Below, piece by piece: positions 8,680 through 18,500 of a DNA stretch of 35,360 bases. The stretch spans positions 1 to 35,360 of the forward strand of contig JAUZQQ010000041.1 of the NCBI GenBank assembly GCA_030950905.1. Direction: 5' to 3'. Under the pieces are notes generated by a model. That model was not told the origin of the DNA, did no database searches, and worked only from the letters and a program-made list of their open reading frames with translations. A program made the position numbers and the translations under genes. Position 1 is the stretch's first letter. Each line of letters opens with the position of its first letter. Source of the DNA: Mariprofundaceae bacterium (lineage in GTDB: Bacteria > Pseudomonadota > Zetaproteobacteria > Mariprofundales > Mariprofundaceae).

Positions 8680-9019
8680 TCTATTTTATCCTTTTTTACT
8701 ATCGCTAACCATCGTGGGTCGCAAAGATAGCATGGGCATTACAGCATCGTTCTCTTTCCAAAGAAAATTGCTGCGCTGCTTGATGTCTCTGAAATTCAGT
8801 TCTCTAACATAGGTTTTATCAATACTGTATCTCTCTTAGGTATAGATAGTATTTAAACTGTCCCTTGATCAGGGATAGAATTCCGACATAAAGCTGCTTA
8901 TTGAACAACGGATTGCAGATTTCTATGAGCGTACCTTACCTAAATGACCCCCTTTTGCTTGACTCTTCCAAAGGAGCTTTTATATTGTTTTTTTAAATAG
9001 CGAACAGGGGGAGTCTATA

Positions 9020-9886
9020 ATGGGGAATATTTTAGTTTCACGTATTTTTTCATGGTCTTTTACTGTTTTTTTTGCTTGCATGCTTTTGCCCACATCTCTG
9101 GCTGCCAGAGAATCTGGCTTGCTGCTGTATGTCGGCTCATCAACCATTGGCAAATATATGCACGCTGCATCACGCCGTTACCACCGTAATACCCTTGTTA
9201 TAAAAACGATGATGGAAAGTTCTGGCGGTGAAAAATGGGTTGCCCATGGTCGCGCTGATATTGGCGGTGTTGCACGCACTGTAAAACAAAAATACCTTGA
9301 TATGGGTGTTGTACCAACCTTGATTGGTAAAGATGGTATGGGGGTATTGGTGCATGCTGATAACCCCGTGCGTGATTTGAGTATGGCGCAATTGAGGGGG
9401 ATTTTCTCGGGTACTATTAAAAACTGGCGCACGCTGGGTGGTGGGAATTACCCTATTCACCTTTACCTTGTCTCTGCTGATAGTGCTACATTTTCTGTTT
9501 TTAAACAGGTAGTATTGCAAGGAAAACGCTATGCTCAGCATGAAACAGTATCGCCTGATGCTGTGGTTATCACCAAAGTTCGCGCCGATCTTGGCGGCAT
9601 TGGCGTGTTAAGTTTAGCCCTCTTGATTGACTCAAAGCGCGTTCGTTCTGTTGCTGTAAATGGGCAAAAAGCTTCATTGAATAATCCAGACTACCCCATT
9701 ACCCGTCCTTTGTACTTAACCACCAGAGGTGTGCCACAAGGTAAAACCAAGGCGTTTATTGATTGGACGCTATCAACACAAGGTCAGCGTTTATTGCAAC
9801 ATTACTTTATCGGCGTGGCAACGCAGCAAGCTACCCGTGGCAATGTAAACCCACTGATTCAATCTGCTAAGGGTGCTAATGAGTAA
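9020..9886 (+). CDS. Solitary PstS-like periplasmic substrate-binding protein
   Basis: Signal peptide; YVGSSTIGKYMHAASRRY..., ESSGGEKWVAHGRADIGGVAR, LSMAQLRGIFSGTIKNWRTLGG: PstS-like fold without adjacent same-strand transporter genes. Confidence 0.82.
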   Translation: MGNILVSRIFSWSFTVFFACMLLPTSLAARESGLLLYVGSSTIGKYMHAASRRYHRNTLVIKTMMESSGGEKWVAHGRADIGGVARTVKQKYLDMGVVPTLIGKDGMGVLVHADNPVRDLSMAQLRGIFSGTIKNWRTLGGGNYPIHLYLVSADSATFSVFKQVVLQGKRYAQHETVSPDAVVITKVRADLGGIGVLSLALLIDSKRVRSVAVNGQKASLNNPDYPITRPLYLTTRGVPQGKTKAFIDWTLSTQGQRLLQHYFIGVATQQATRGNVNPLIQSAKGANE

Positions 9887-9943
9887 ATTATTGCACCATA
9901 ATCTATCGCACTACAATCCATTGCCCATTATCAGGAGAATGTT

Positions 9944-11143
9944 ATGAACCTTCGGAAACTTCTTGTTTTTATTGCCTCCTTTTGGGTATTGATGTTGTTA
10001 TCTACGCCCGCCATAGCAGCGGCAGAGCTTGCATCTTCTGCTGGTAGCCATCAAGTGATTATAACTGGCTTTGTTACGGTATTGTTGATGCTATTATTGA
10101 TTGGCTTTTCATTGCTCATGCTTGCTCGCCTTGATACATCCATCGCCAATACAGTGATGTTTAAAGCAAGTTTGGGCAGTGCTTGGGCTGTATTGCTCTT
10201 TGCCATGGTGGGTTATGGCTTGATGTTTGGTGTTAATAGCACGGGCTTGTGGGGCGCTTCGTTGTTCTTTTTTACGGGTGATATTGGTGGCTCATTGCTG
10301 TTTTACAGTGTCTTGGCCGCAGTGTTTGTCTTTATTTCTGGCAATGCCGTGTTGGGCTACCTTTCTTACCGTATTCATTGGATGGTTTCCTTGTTCTTCG
10401 TGTTGCTCTTTGCCGTGGTCGGAAGCTGGGTCTGGGGCGAACAAGGATGGCTGCATGCGCAAGGTTTTATTGATATTGGGGGTTCCACAGTTATTCACTC
10501 TGTTGCTGGGTGGATTGTGCTGGCCGCATTGATTGGCTTAAAAAAGCATGCTGACGAGCGCGAAGTCAATATTTTACCAAATACAGCATTATCTGGCATG
10601 GCAATTATTTTTATTTGGTTGGGCTGGCTCGGTTTGACTTTAGGCACAACATTATACGGCAACCATCAACTGACTGAAATTGCATTGGAACATGTATTGT
10701 TAAACACCTTGCTGGCAGGTTGTGCTGGCATGATTGCAGCATCCATGGCGAGTTACATGGTAAACCAAACACTTGATTTGTCATCCATTGCATTGGGATG
10801 TATCGCAGGTTTGGTTAGCATATCTGCAGGCGCTGCGATCATGCAGCCATTGTTTGCAATATTAACAGGCTTTATTGGTGGTGCGGTTGCTATTTTCTCG
10901 GTTTTGGTTTTGCATGATATGCGTATTTATGATCGTACGGCGGTGATTTCTGCCCATGGATTACCGGGTGTTTGGGGCACATTGGCTGCAGGCGTATTTT
11001 ATACGGGTGATTTTTTCAACCCTGATCGTGTGTTGGTGCAAATGATGGGTATGGTTGCTGTTTTTGTTTTTGTTTTTTTGGTGACATGGTTGCTGTTTTT
11101 TGCCTTGCGTAAAATCATTGAAGTCAAAGAGGTCGTCAATTGA
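9944..11143 (+). CDS. Divergent ammonium transporter (Amt) family protein
   Basis: About 11 TM segments; GFIDIGGSTVIHSVAG and ISAHGLPGVWGTLAAGVF match Amt motifs carrying the conserved Asp and both pore histidines. Confidence 0.85.
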   Translation: MNLRKLLVFIASFWVLMLLSTPAIAAAELASSAGSHQVIITGFVTVLLMLLLIGFSLLMLARLDTSIANTVMFKASLGSAWAVLLFAMVGYGLMFGVNSTGLWGASLFFFTGDIGGSLLFYSVLAAVFVFISGNAVLGYLSYRIHWMVSLFFVLLFAVVGSWVWGEQGWLHAQGFIDIGGSTVIHSVAGWIVLAALIGLKKHADEREVNILPNTALSGMAIIFIWLGWLGLTLGTTLYGNHQLTEIALEHVLLNTLLAGCAGMIAASMASYMVNQTLDLSSIALGCIAGLVSISAGAAIMQPLFAILTGFIGGAVAIFSVLVLHDMRIYDRTAVISAHGLPGVWGTLAAGVFYTGDFFNPDRVLVQMMGMVAVFVFVFLVTWLLFFALRKIIEVKEVVN

Positions 11144-11194
11144 TAATGTGTTGCTTTGCGTCTTATCAACGGTGTCAATGATGGAGAACTATAA

Positions 11195-11956
11195 ATGAGT
11201 GATCGTTTTACTGTTGGTATTTTTGGCTTTAGAAGATCCGAACAAATTATTGTTGATTGTTTCTTAAAAAAAGGAGCAGCTGATGACAAAAAAAGATACA
11301 AGCTAATTCATGATGTTACAGATGGGGCAGCGCATGTCGCTTTTGTTAATATGGATTATGTGAAATCATTATCAAGCAAAGAATTGGCAGTTTTTGTTGA
11401 TGTCCTTTACAATACGCCCTGCGTATTGGCGATTCATAAGGGGGAAGAAGAAGAAGCACTGTTGGCTCGCTTTGCAGGAAACAATAAAGTTGTGGCTCGC
11501 CCTATCAATTTTAGTACGGTTGCTTCGATGATGATCACCATGCTTTCTTCGGCAAAAGCCGCTGGCTTGAATATCACGGATGAAGAAAAGGGCTACTGCG
11601 TACTGGTGGTGGATGACAGCCAATCATTACGTCTTGACATGAAGTTGAAATTGGGACCCATTGGCATAGAGGTTGATGTGGCTGAGGATGCCAATCAGGG
11701 CTTGCGTAGCGTTAGCAATAAAAAATACAACTTGGTGTTTATGGATGTTATGATGCCCGGTGGCATGGATGGTTTTGAAGCCTGCCGAACGATCAAACAA
11801 TTGTACCCAAATACGCCCGTTATAATGCTGAGCTCCAAAGGTTCGATGTTTAGCAAAGTACGCGGGAAAATGGCAAAATGCGATGGTTATATTACCAAAC
11901 CTGCATCATTAATGGACTTAAAAGAAGTATTTGATGAACATGTCTTTAACCAATGA
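11195..11956 (+). CDS. Response regulator with N-terminal degenerate receiver-like domain plus C-terminal REC (PilG-like position)
   Basis: C-terminal VLVVDDSQSLRLDMK...LVFMDVMMPGGMDGFEACR...YITKPAS; N-terminal domain ends in ARPINFSTVASMM, resembling a receiver lacking the phospho-Asp. Confidence 0.82.
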   Translation: MSDRFTVGIFGFRRSEQIIVDCFLKKGAADDKKRYKLIHDVTDGAAHVAFVNMDYVKSLSSKELAVFVDVLYNTPCVLAIHKGEEEEALLARFAGNNKVVARPINFSTVASMMITMLSSAKAAGLNITDEEKGYCVLVVDDSQSLRLDMKLKLGPIGIEVDVAEDANQGLRSVSNKKYNLVFMDVMMPGGMDGFEACRTIKQLYPNTPVIMLSSKGSMFSKVRGKMAKCDGYITKPASLMDLKEVFDEHVFNQ

Positions 11957-11997
11957 TATTGTTGCGTGGATGAGTATAGGATTTATTCAAAAGGAGA

Positions 11998-12363
11998 ATG
12001 AAAATGGTTCGTAAAGTATTGGTCGTGGATGATTCACCGACAGATCGTGCAAGTCTTGAAGCGATTTTAAACAAAGCTGGCTATATTGTAAGTACAGCCG
12101 ACTCAGGGGTTACCGCCCTAGAAAAAGTAAAGGCCGATACGCCTGATGTTATTTTCTTGGATATTATCATGCCTGATATGGACGGTTACCGTACTTGCCG
12201 CACCTTAAAAAAAGATGCGGCAAGTAAAGATATTCCTATCATATTTGTCACCAGCAAAAAAGAGAAGGCCGACAAAATGTGGGCGATGCGTCAAGGCGGT
12301 GATGGTTACATCGTGAAACCAGCCGAAGAAGAAGCTGTATTAAAAGAACTGTCTGCTTTTTAA
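11998..12363 (+). CDS. Single-domain response regulator (PilH/CheY-like)
   Basis: VRKVLVVDDSPTDRASLEAIL...DVIFLDIIMPDMDGYRTCR...IIFVTSKKEKAD...YIVKPAEEE. Confidence 0.9.
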   Translation: MKMVRKVLVVDDSPTDRASLEAILNKAGYIVSTADSGVTALEKVKADTPDVIFLDIIMPDMDGYRTCRTLKKDAASKDIPIIFVTSKKEKADKMWAMRQGGDGYIVKPAEEEAVLKELSAF

Positions 12364-12375
12364 GGTTTATGCTGA

Positions 12376-12915
12376 ATGAATGAAACAATAAACGCGATGC
12401 GCTCCCCCATGGAAGTCTTGCAAATGCGTCCTGTGGCAAGCGATGATTATGGTGTTGATGATCACGCCAGCGATCTTGTGGTTCATCGGCGAGCGGTACG
12501 CATTGGTGCATCGGGTTTATTGTTTGCAGAAGGTCATATTGGTGAAGTGCTTGATCCTTCCCCGTCCTTGCATGCTGTCCCGAATACCACCGAGTGGTTT
12601 TCGGGGGTGGTGAATATACGTGGGAATATTGTGCCTGTTTTCAATATTGCTTTGTTGTTGAATCAGCAGGTGAATAGCCCTAAAAATTCCCGTTTGTTTG
12701 TTTACGGCAAAGGGGATGCAATGGCTGCTTTTTATATGGACGATCTACCCAAAAAACTGAGTTTGGATAGCAAACAGCTTTTATCCCAATCACCTTTGGA
12801 AACTACCTTGGATCAATATGTTCAAGCAACGTACATCTTGGGTGATGTCATATGGTTGGATATGGACATGGAAGCGATGTTTTCTGGGTTGGCAGGGCGA
12901 ATGAAGAGCACATAG
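12376..12915 (+). CDS. CheW-domain adaptor (PilI-like)
   Basis: HAVPNTTEWFSGVVNIRGNIVPVFNIALLL, the typical CheW core. Confidence 0.85.
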   Translation: MNETINAMRSPMEVLQMRPVASDDYGVDDHASDLVVHRRAVRIGASGLLFAEGHIGEVLDPSPSLHAVPNTTEWFSGVVNIRGNIVPVFNIALLLNQQVNSPKNSRLFVYGKGDAMAAFYMDDLPKKLSLDSKQLLSQSPLETTLDQYVQATYILGDVIWLDMDMEAMFSGLAGRMKST

Positions 12916-12934
12916 AACCACATAAATAGTGGTT
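12916..12934 (+). promoter_or_regulatory. Intergenic stem-loop between CheW-like gene and MCP gene
   Basis: AACCAC ATAAATA GTGGTT, perfect 6-bp stem with 7-nt loop and no T tract, starting right after the stop. Confidence 0.4.
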
Positions 12935-12994
12935 ATGATCTAATACAAGTTTGAATGGGTAATCAACGACCCACGGTGATCGGGAGATACAATC

Positions 12995-15556
12995 ATGGCG
13001 CAAGTTGAAACACAAAAAAGTCGTTGGTTATCGATTTTTGGTAGCCGAAGTGTTAAACAGAAAATTTTACTTTCGGGTATTGCATTGGCCATTTTACCCG
13101 TGTTGGCATCTAACTTTTTCTTGGCTTCTCGTGCCACAAAAGACGGTTCAACAATGGCCACAATACAGGTTAAGGCACTGCTTAGTGCGGTGCGTGATAC
13201 CAAAAAAACACAGATTGAAGATTTTTACAACGGCGTAAAAAGCAACTTGATGAGTCTTGCTGGTTCATCGGGCATTCTTTCTGCAAGCAAAACATTCATG
13301 GACGGCATTGCTGATTATGAAATGGAACCACTGCCAAGCAACACCATGACTAATATACGTGAGCGTTTGCGGCAGTATTACAGTACAGACTTTGCAGCCG
13401 AATATGCCCGTAAGAATCCGGGTGCAAAGACGCTTGATACGGACAGTATGGTTGATCAATTGGACAATACGGCAGTATGGATGCAATACCAATACATTGC
13501 CAAAAACCCCAATCCTTTGGGGCAAAAAAACCGATTATCGCGCCCCCTATCAGATGATGCCTTGTACCATGATGTACATTCCAATGAGCATGAAAACCTT
13601 CGTTACATGGTGGATAATTTTAATTATTACGATGTGTTTATTGTGGATATTGCAAGCGATCGTATTATTTACAGTGATTTTAAAGAGCTTGATTTTGGTA
13701 CGCGCTTAATCGGTGGTTATTTGGAAAACAGTGGCATCGCCAAATTGTATGCTAAAATGAAAAAAGCAGGCAATGGCGCAGGGTTTATGGCGCAACCCTT
13801 TTCACAGTATTTGCCTTCTTACAATGCCTTGGCAAGTTTTGTGGCAGCCCCTATTATTGATGAGGGCGGTCAGTTGATTGCCGTATTGATGGTACAATTG
13901 TCAGACACTGCGATCAGTCGTGTATTAACCAATAATAACCAATGGCAAGACATTGGCTTGGGCAAAACAGGTGAGGCTTATTTGGTGGCAGAAAATGGTA
14001 TTCTGGTATCAAATATACGCCCCATTATTGAAAATAAAGAAACATTTATTGAAGATGCCAAACGTGCTGGAATCAATGAGCAAGAAATAACACAAATGAA
14101 CAGCAGTGGTTCGGCCTTTGGTGTATTAAGTTTTGAATCTGAATCAAAACGCTTGGCATTATCCACTGACTCAGGCGTGCGTGAAGACATGAATTACTTG
14201 AATCAATCGGTATTATCAGCCTATGGTCTGGTGACGGTTTATGGTTTAAAATGGATTATTTTGGCACAAATGAACACCGAAGAAGCCCTAGCACCCGTGA
14301 CCGCGTTGGAAGACTCGTTGCAAAAAGCATCATGGACGGTGGCAATACTGGTGTTAATTGCAGCCTTGGGCTTGGCATTGGTATTTGCCCGTATTTTGAC
14401 AACCCCATTATCAAGCATTGAAGCATCGGTACGCCGTTTGGCGGCAGGCGACTTTACAGCCCGCTGTAATATGAACACAGGTGATGAGTTTCAATCGTTG
14501 GGGGATGCGATTGATCACTTGGTCAGTGAGCGCGCCGACTTTTTGAGTTCAGAAGAGGCCTCTGAATTATTAAATGAACATATCATTCAGGTGCTTGATG
14601 CGGTGGCCGAGCTTAGTCAACGTAACCTTACCGTAAATGTGCCAGTAACCGAAGATATTATTGGCCCTGTTGCCGATGCATTGAATCTGATGACCGAAGA
14701 AACCTCTGAAGTACTAAAAGAAGTGCGCGAGGTCGCACAATACGTTGACCAGAGTTCCAATCGCTTGGAGCAATTGGCATCAGATGTAAATACGCTTGCC
14801 GAGTCAGAGAGTGCCGGTGTACAAAACATGGCCGAAAAATTGATGCAAGAATCAAAAACACAAACGACCATTGCATCGATCGCAGAAACCAGTAACACCA
14901 CCGCACAGTTGGCGAGCAAACGTGTGCAAGAAGCCCGTGAAACTGTGGGTAAAACAGCTTCTGGTATGCATGATATTCGCGAGATTATTCATGAAACAGA
15001 AAAGCGGATCAAACGCCTAGGCGAACGCTCACAAGAAATTAGCAGTATTACCGATATCATCAATACCATTGCAGAACGTACCCATGTGCTTTCTATTAAT
15101 GCCAGCATGCAGGCAGCAGCGGCGGGCGAAGCGGGTAAAGGTTTCTCGGTGGTGGCTGAAGAAGTCCAACGCTTGGCTGAAAGTTCGCGTAATGCAACAG
15201 CACAGATCGCCACCTTGGTAAAAAATATTCAGATCGAAACAGTGGATGCATCAGAGACCATGGCACGTACCATTGAGCAGGTGGTAGCCGGCTCACAACT
15301 TGCTGATGATGCAGGTAAAATCATGGAAGAATCGCGAGATATTACGGCGCAGTTGGCCGAGATGGTCAACAATATTGCCCTGATGGCTGAGAACCAAGCC
15401 ACAGCAGGTAAAGCTCTGCGTGAGGATGCAGAAGACCTTCGTAATACCACAGAACAAACAGCGAAAAAAATCATTGAGCAAAATGCAGAAACGGAGAAGC
15501 TGGCAAATTATTCCACCCAACTGCGTGATTCGGTGGGATCCTTTAAGCTGGATTAG
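12995..15556 (+). CDS. Methyl-accepting chemotaxis protein with large periplasmic sensor (PilJ position)
   Basis: Two TM segments flanking a ~400 aa sensor (dCache-like impression), HAMP (LTTPLSSIEASVRRLAAGDFTAR), signalling tip IAERTHVLSINASMQAAAAGEAGKGFSVVAEEVQRLAESS. Confidence 0.9.
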   Translation: MAQVETQKSRWLSIFGSRSVKQKILLSGIALAILPVLASNFFLASRATKDGSTMATIQVKALLSAVRDTKKTQIEDFYNGVKSNLMSLAGSSGILSASKTFMDGIADYEMEPLPSNTMTNIRERLRQYYSTDFAAEYARKNPGAKTLDTDSMVDQLDNTAVWMQYQYIAKNPNPLGQKNRLSRPLSDDALYHDVHSNEHENLRYMVDNFNYYDVFIVDIASDRIIYSDFKELDFGTRLIGGYLENSGIAKLYAKMKKAGNGAGFMAQPFSQYLPSYNALASFVAAPIIDEGGQLIAVLMVQLSDTAISRVLTNNNQWQDIGLGKTGEAYLVAENGILVSNIRPIIENKETFIEDAKRAGINEQEITQMNSSGSAFGVLSFESESKRLALSTDSGVREDMNYLNQSVLSAYGLVTVYGLKWIILAQMNTEEALAPVTALEDSLQKASWTVAILVLIAALGLALVFARILTTPLSSIEASVRRLAAGDFTARCNMNTGDEFQSLGDAIDHLVSERADFLSSEEASELLNEHIIQVLDAVAELSQRNLTVNVPVTEDIIGPVADALNLMTEETSEVLKEVREVAQYVDQSSNRLEQLASDVNTLAESESAGVQNMAEKLMQESKTQTTIASIAETSNTTAQLASKRVQEARETVGKTASGMHDIREIIHETEKRIKRLGERSQEISSITDIINTIAERTHVLSINASMQAAAAGEAGKGFSVVAEEVQRLAESSRNATAQIATLVKNIQIETVDASETMARTIEQVVAGSQLADDAGKIMEESRDITAQLAEMVNNIALMAENQATAGKALREDAEDLRNTTEQTAKKIIEQNAETEKLANYSTQLRDSVGSFKLD

Positions 15557-15558
15557 CC

Positions 15559-18500
15559 ATGAATTCTGCGTTGCATCAGTTCGGGGAACGCCTAGGCGAG
15601 TGGTTGCCGACATGTATGGAAGAATACAGCAAAATCATTGATGAAAATGATAGTGAAGATGCTGCACATCAAGCCTTGTGTGGCTATTGGCTGGATCTTC
15701 TTGATGGCAATGAAATGTCTGATTCGCTGGTGGTACAACTGTTGGCCGATCATGTGCAGCAAAATGTTGAAACATGGTTGACCGAAAGTATGGTCGCGCA
15801 CGAAGAAATCCATCAGGTCGGATCACTGATGCTGGGCTGGGTTCAACTTGTATGCAATGTATTGCATGCGCCAGATGATGAAGAATCATTGACCTCGTTG
15901 ATGGACTTGCTGATGGATGATTGTTGGGCAGTGCCTTTGTCTGATGAATCATTAGAGGCATTGGTGATGACATTGGCATCGGAAGCCGTTGAGACAGAAG
16001 AGACTGTTGAAGCAGAAGAGACCGAAGTGCCCAATGAAAAAAACCCCTGCGACACCGTCACCGTTAATAATGATAAAACTGCTGCACTTGATGCCGTAGC
16101 AGCATCAGCGGTGGATGAAAAAGAATCAGATATTGATGTTGATAGTTGGACCAGCGACGATGATCATGAAACGTTGGATGCCTTCAAAGAAGAAATGGCT
16201 ATCTTGCTGGATGACATTGGCAGCGCACAAGAATTACTAACGATGCCTGATGCCTCGCATAGCTTGTTCTTTAAAATCCGTGATGCTTGGGACGAGGCGA
16301 ATCAATTGGCCACCCAAATGGCAGAGATGTTAGGCTTTGATACGCTAGAGGCGGCTTGCCTTGGTTTTGGTGCGCATTTATCAACGATGGATCCAGAATC
16401 CATGGATGAGGCTATGCAGTGGGCGGAACGGGTTGACGCTTGGATGATGTTGTTTAAAAGCACCTTGGAAGGAACCGTTGATGTTGCATCGTGTGCGGCC
16501 GATGATTTGGTAGAATTTGTTTGCGATGAATCATTGTGGCAGATCGAAAAAGACGCCGGGTCAACAAAGGTCATAACCGAGCAAGCCTGCGATGCCGATG
16601 TCTCATTAAGGCCTGAAACCGATGTGCATCCTGAACTTTTGCAGGCGTTTTTTCAAGAATCAGAAGATCATGCTGCCAATTTTTCCGCTGCGATTCAACG
16701 CATGTATGCAGGTCAATGCGAGCAAGAATTATTGGCCACCACCCAGCGTGTTGCCCATACCCTTAAAGGTGCAGCCAATACCACTGGCTTTCGTGGCATT
16801 GCGACACTTACCCACCGTGCCGAAGATCTTCTGGAATACCTTTATCAACACAAGTTAACACCACCGCAAGCTTTATTGACGGTGTTGATGGATGTTGCCG
16901 ATTGTTTGGAAGTGATGGTTGAACATATTCAAGGCCGTGCCGATGCACCAGCGGATGCAATCCAAGTGCTTCAACAATTGATGAATTGGCATGCTTTGAT
17001 GAAAAGTGGTGAATTGCGGAACAACCCTGACGCTGTAGCCGCAGCACCTGAGCTTGCCCCCCCTGCCAAAGTTGCAAGCGAAGGTATTGCAGAAACCACT
17101 GAAGTGGTACATGCTGAAGCTGATAGCGAACAAGTGATGGCTGAATCATTGCGTGTGCCTATGACTTTGGTTGATAGCCTAATGCGGGATGTGGGTGAAA
17201 TAACCATTTTAATGGGGCAGATGCGCAAGCAATTTTCCAGCCTTATTGATCAGGCGCATGGCTTGGCGGCGCAGGAGTTTTCTGCCTACCAATACGGCAT
17301 TGAGCTGGATGTTTTGATGTCAGCACGGGGCATGGCCTTGGTGCGTGGTACCCATGACGCTACGCCAGCAAGCACAAAAAAAGATAGCCACAGTGGTTTT
17401 GACCCTTTAGAGATGGATCAATACAACGAATTACACAGTGGTTTGAGCCGCTTGTTGGAGTCGGTTTCTGATTCACGAAGCATGGCAGGCAGCATGCAAA
17501 CCAGTTTAGAAGGTATGGATGCCATGTTGCACCAGCATAACCGCCTGCATGGTGAGCTGCAAGACAACATTTTGCAGACCAGAATGACCCCCTTTGTCAA
17601 CATGGAAATGCGCTTGCAGCGTGTGGTACGACAAACCACACGCAAAACGGGTAAACGGGCTGATTTATTGTGCAGTGGTATGGAATTAATGATGGATACC
17701 GATGTGTTAAACAAATTGGCGGATCCATTGATGCATATTTTACGTAATGCCGTTGATCACGGAATAGAAAGCACTGAAGACCGCATCGCCAAAGGCAAGC
17801 CTGAATCGGGTCTGATTCATTTAAATGTATCACATCTTGGTGCGGATATTTTAATCACCTGCATTGATGATGGGCGGGGCTTGGATTACGATGCCATTAA
17901 AGCCACAGCGATTAAAAAAGGCATGTTAAGCGAGGCACAAGAAGCAACGAACGATGAATTGGCACGCATGACCATGTTACCTGGTTTCACCACCCGCGAA
18001 AAAGCGACACAGGTTTCAGGTCGTGGTTTTGGCATGGATATTGTGTTTCAAGCCATCGCACAGGTCAAAGGTCGGGTGGAATTATCAGCTGCGCCCAATG
18101 GTGGTTTGCAAGTGAGTTTGCACTTACCCATCACCTTAATGACGGTGCATTCTATTTTGGTAGAGTCACAAAAGCAGCGTTATGCACTTCCTTCGCGTGA
18201 TGTATTGCGTGTGTTAAATATCGGTGATGGTGTATTGCAACGCTTGGGCGAAGAAAATGGCTTTGCCTTTGAAGGAAAAGTATACCCACTTCATGATTTG
18301 GCTGCATTGTTGTGGGGGCAACAAGAACATATTACGGCAGAGTTTTTCGCCCGTCACACGCCGCTTATTGTGCGTGCCGATGCAGGTGAGCACGTTGTTT
18401 TGGTGGAACATATCCACGCTTGCCATGAATTAATTGTCAAAAGCATGGGGCGTTATGTACCGCATGTTCATGGTATTTCTGGCGGCAGTATTTTGAACGA

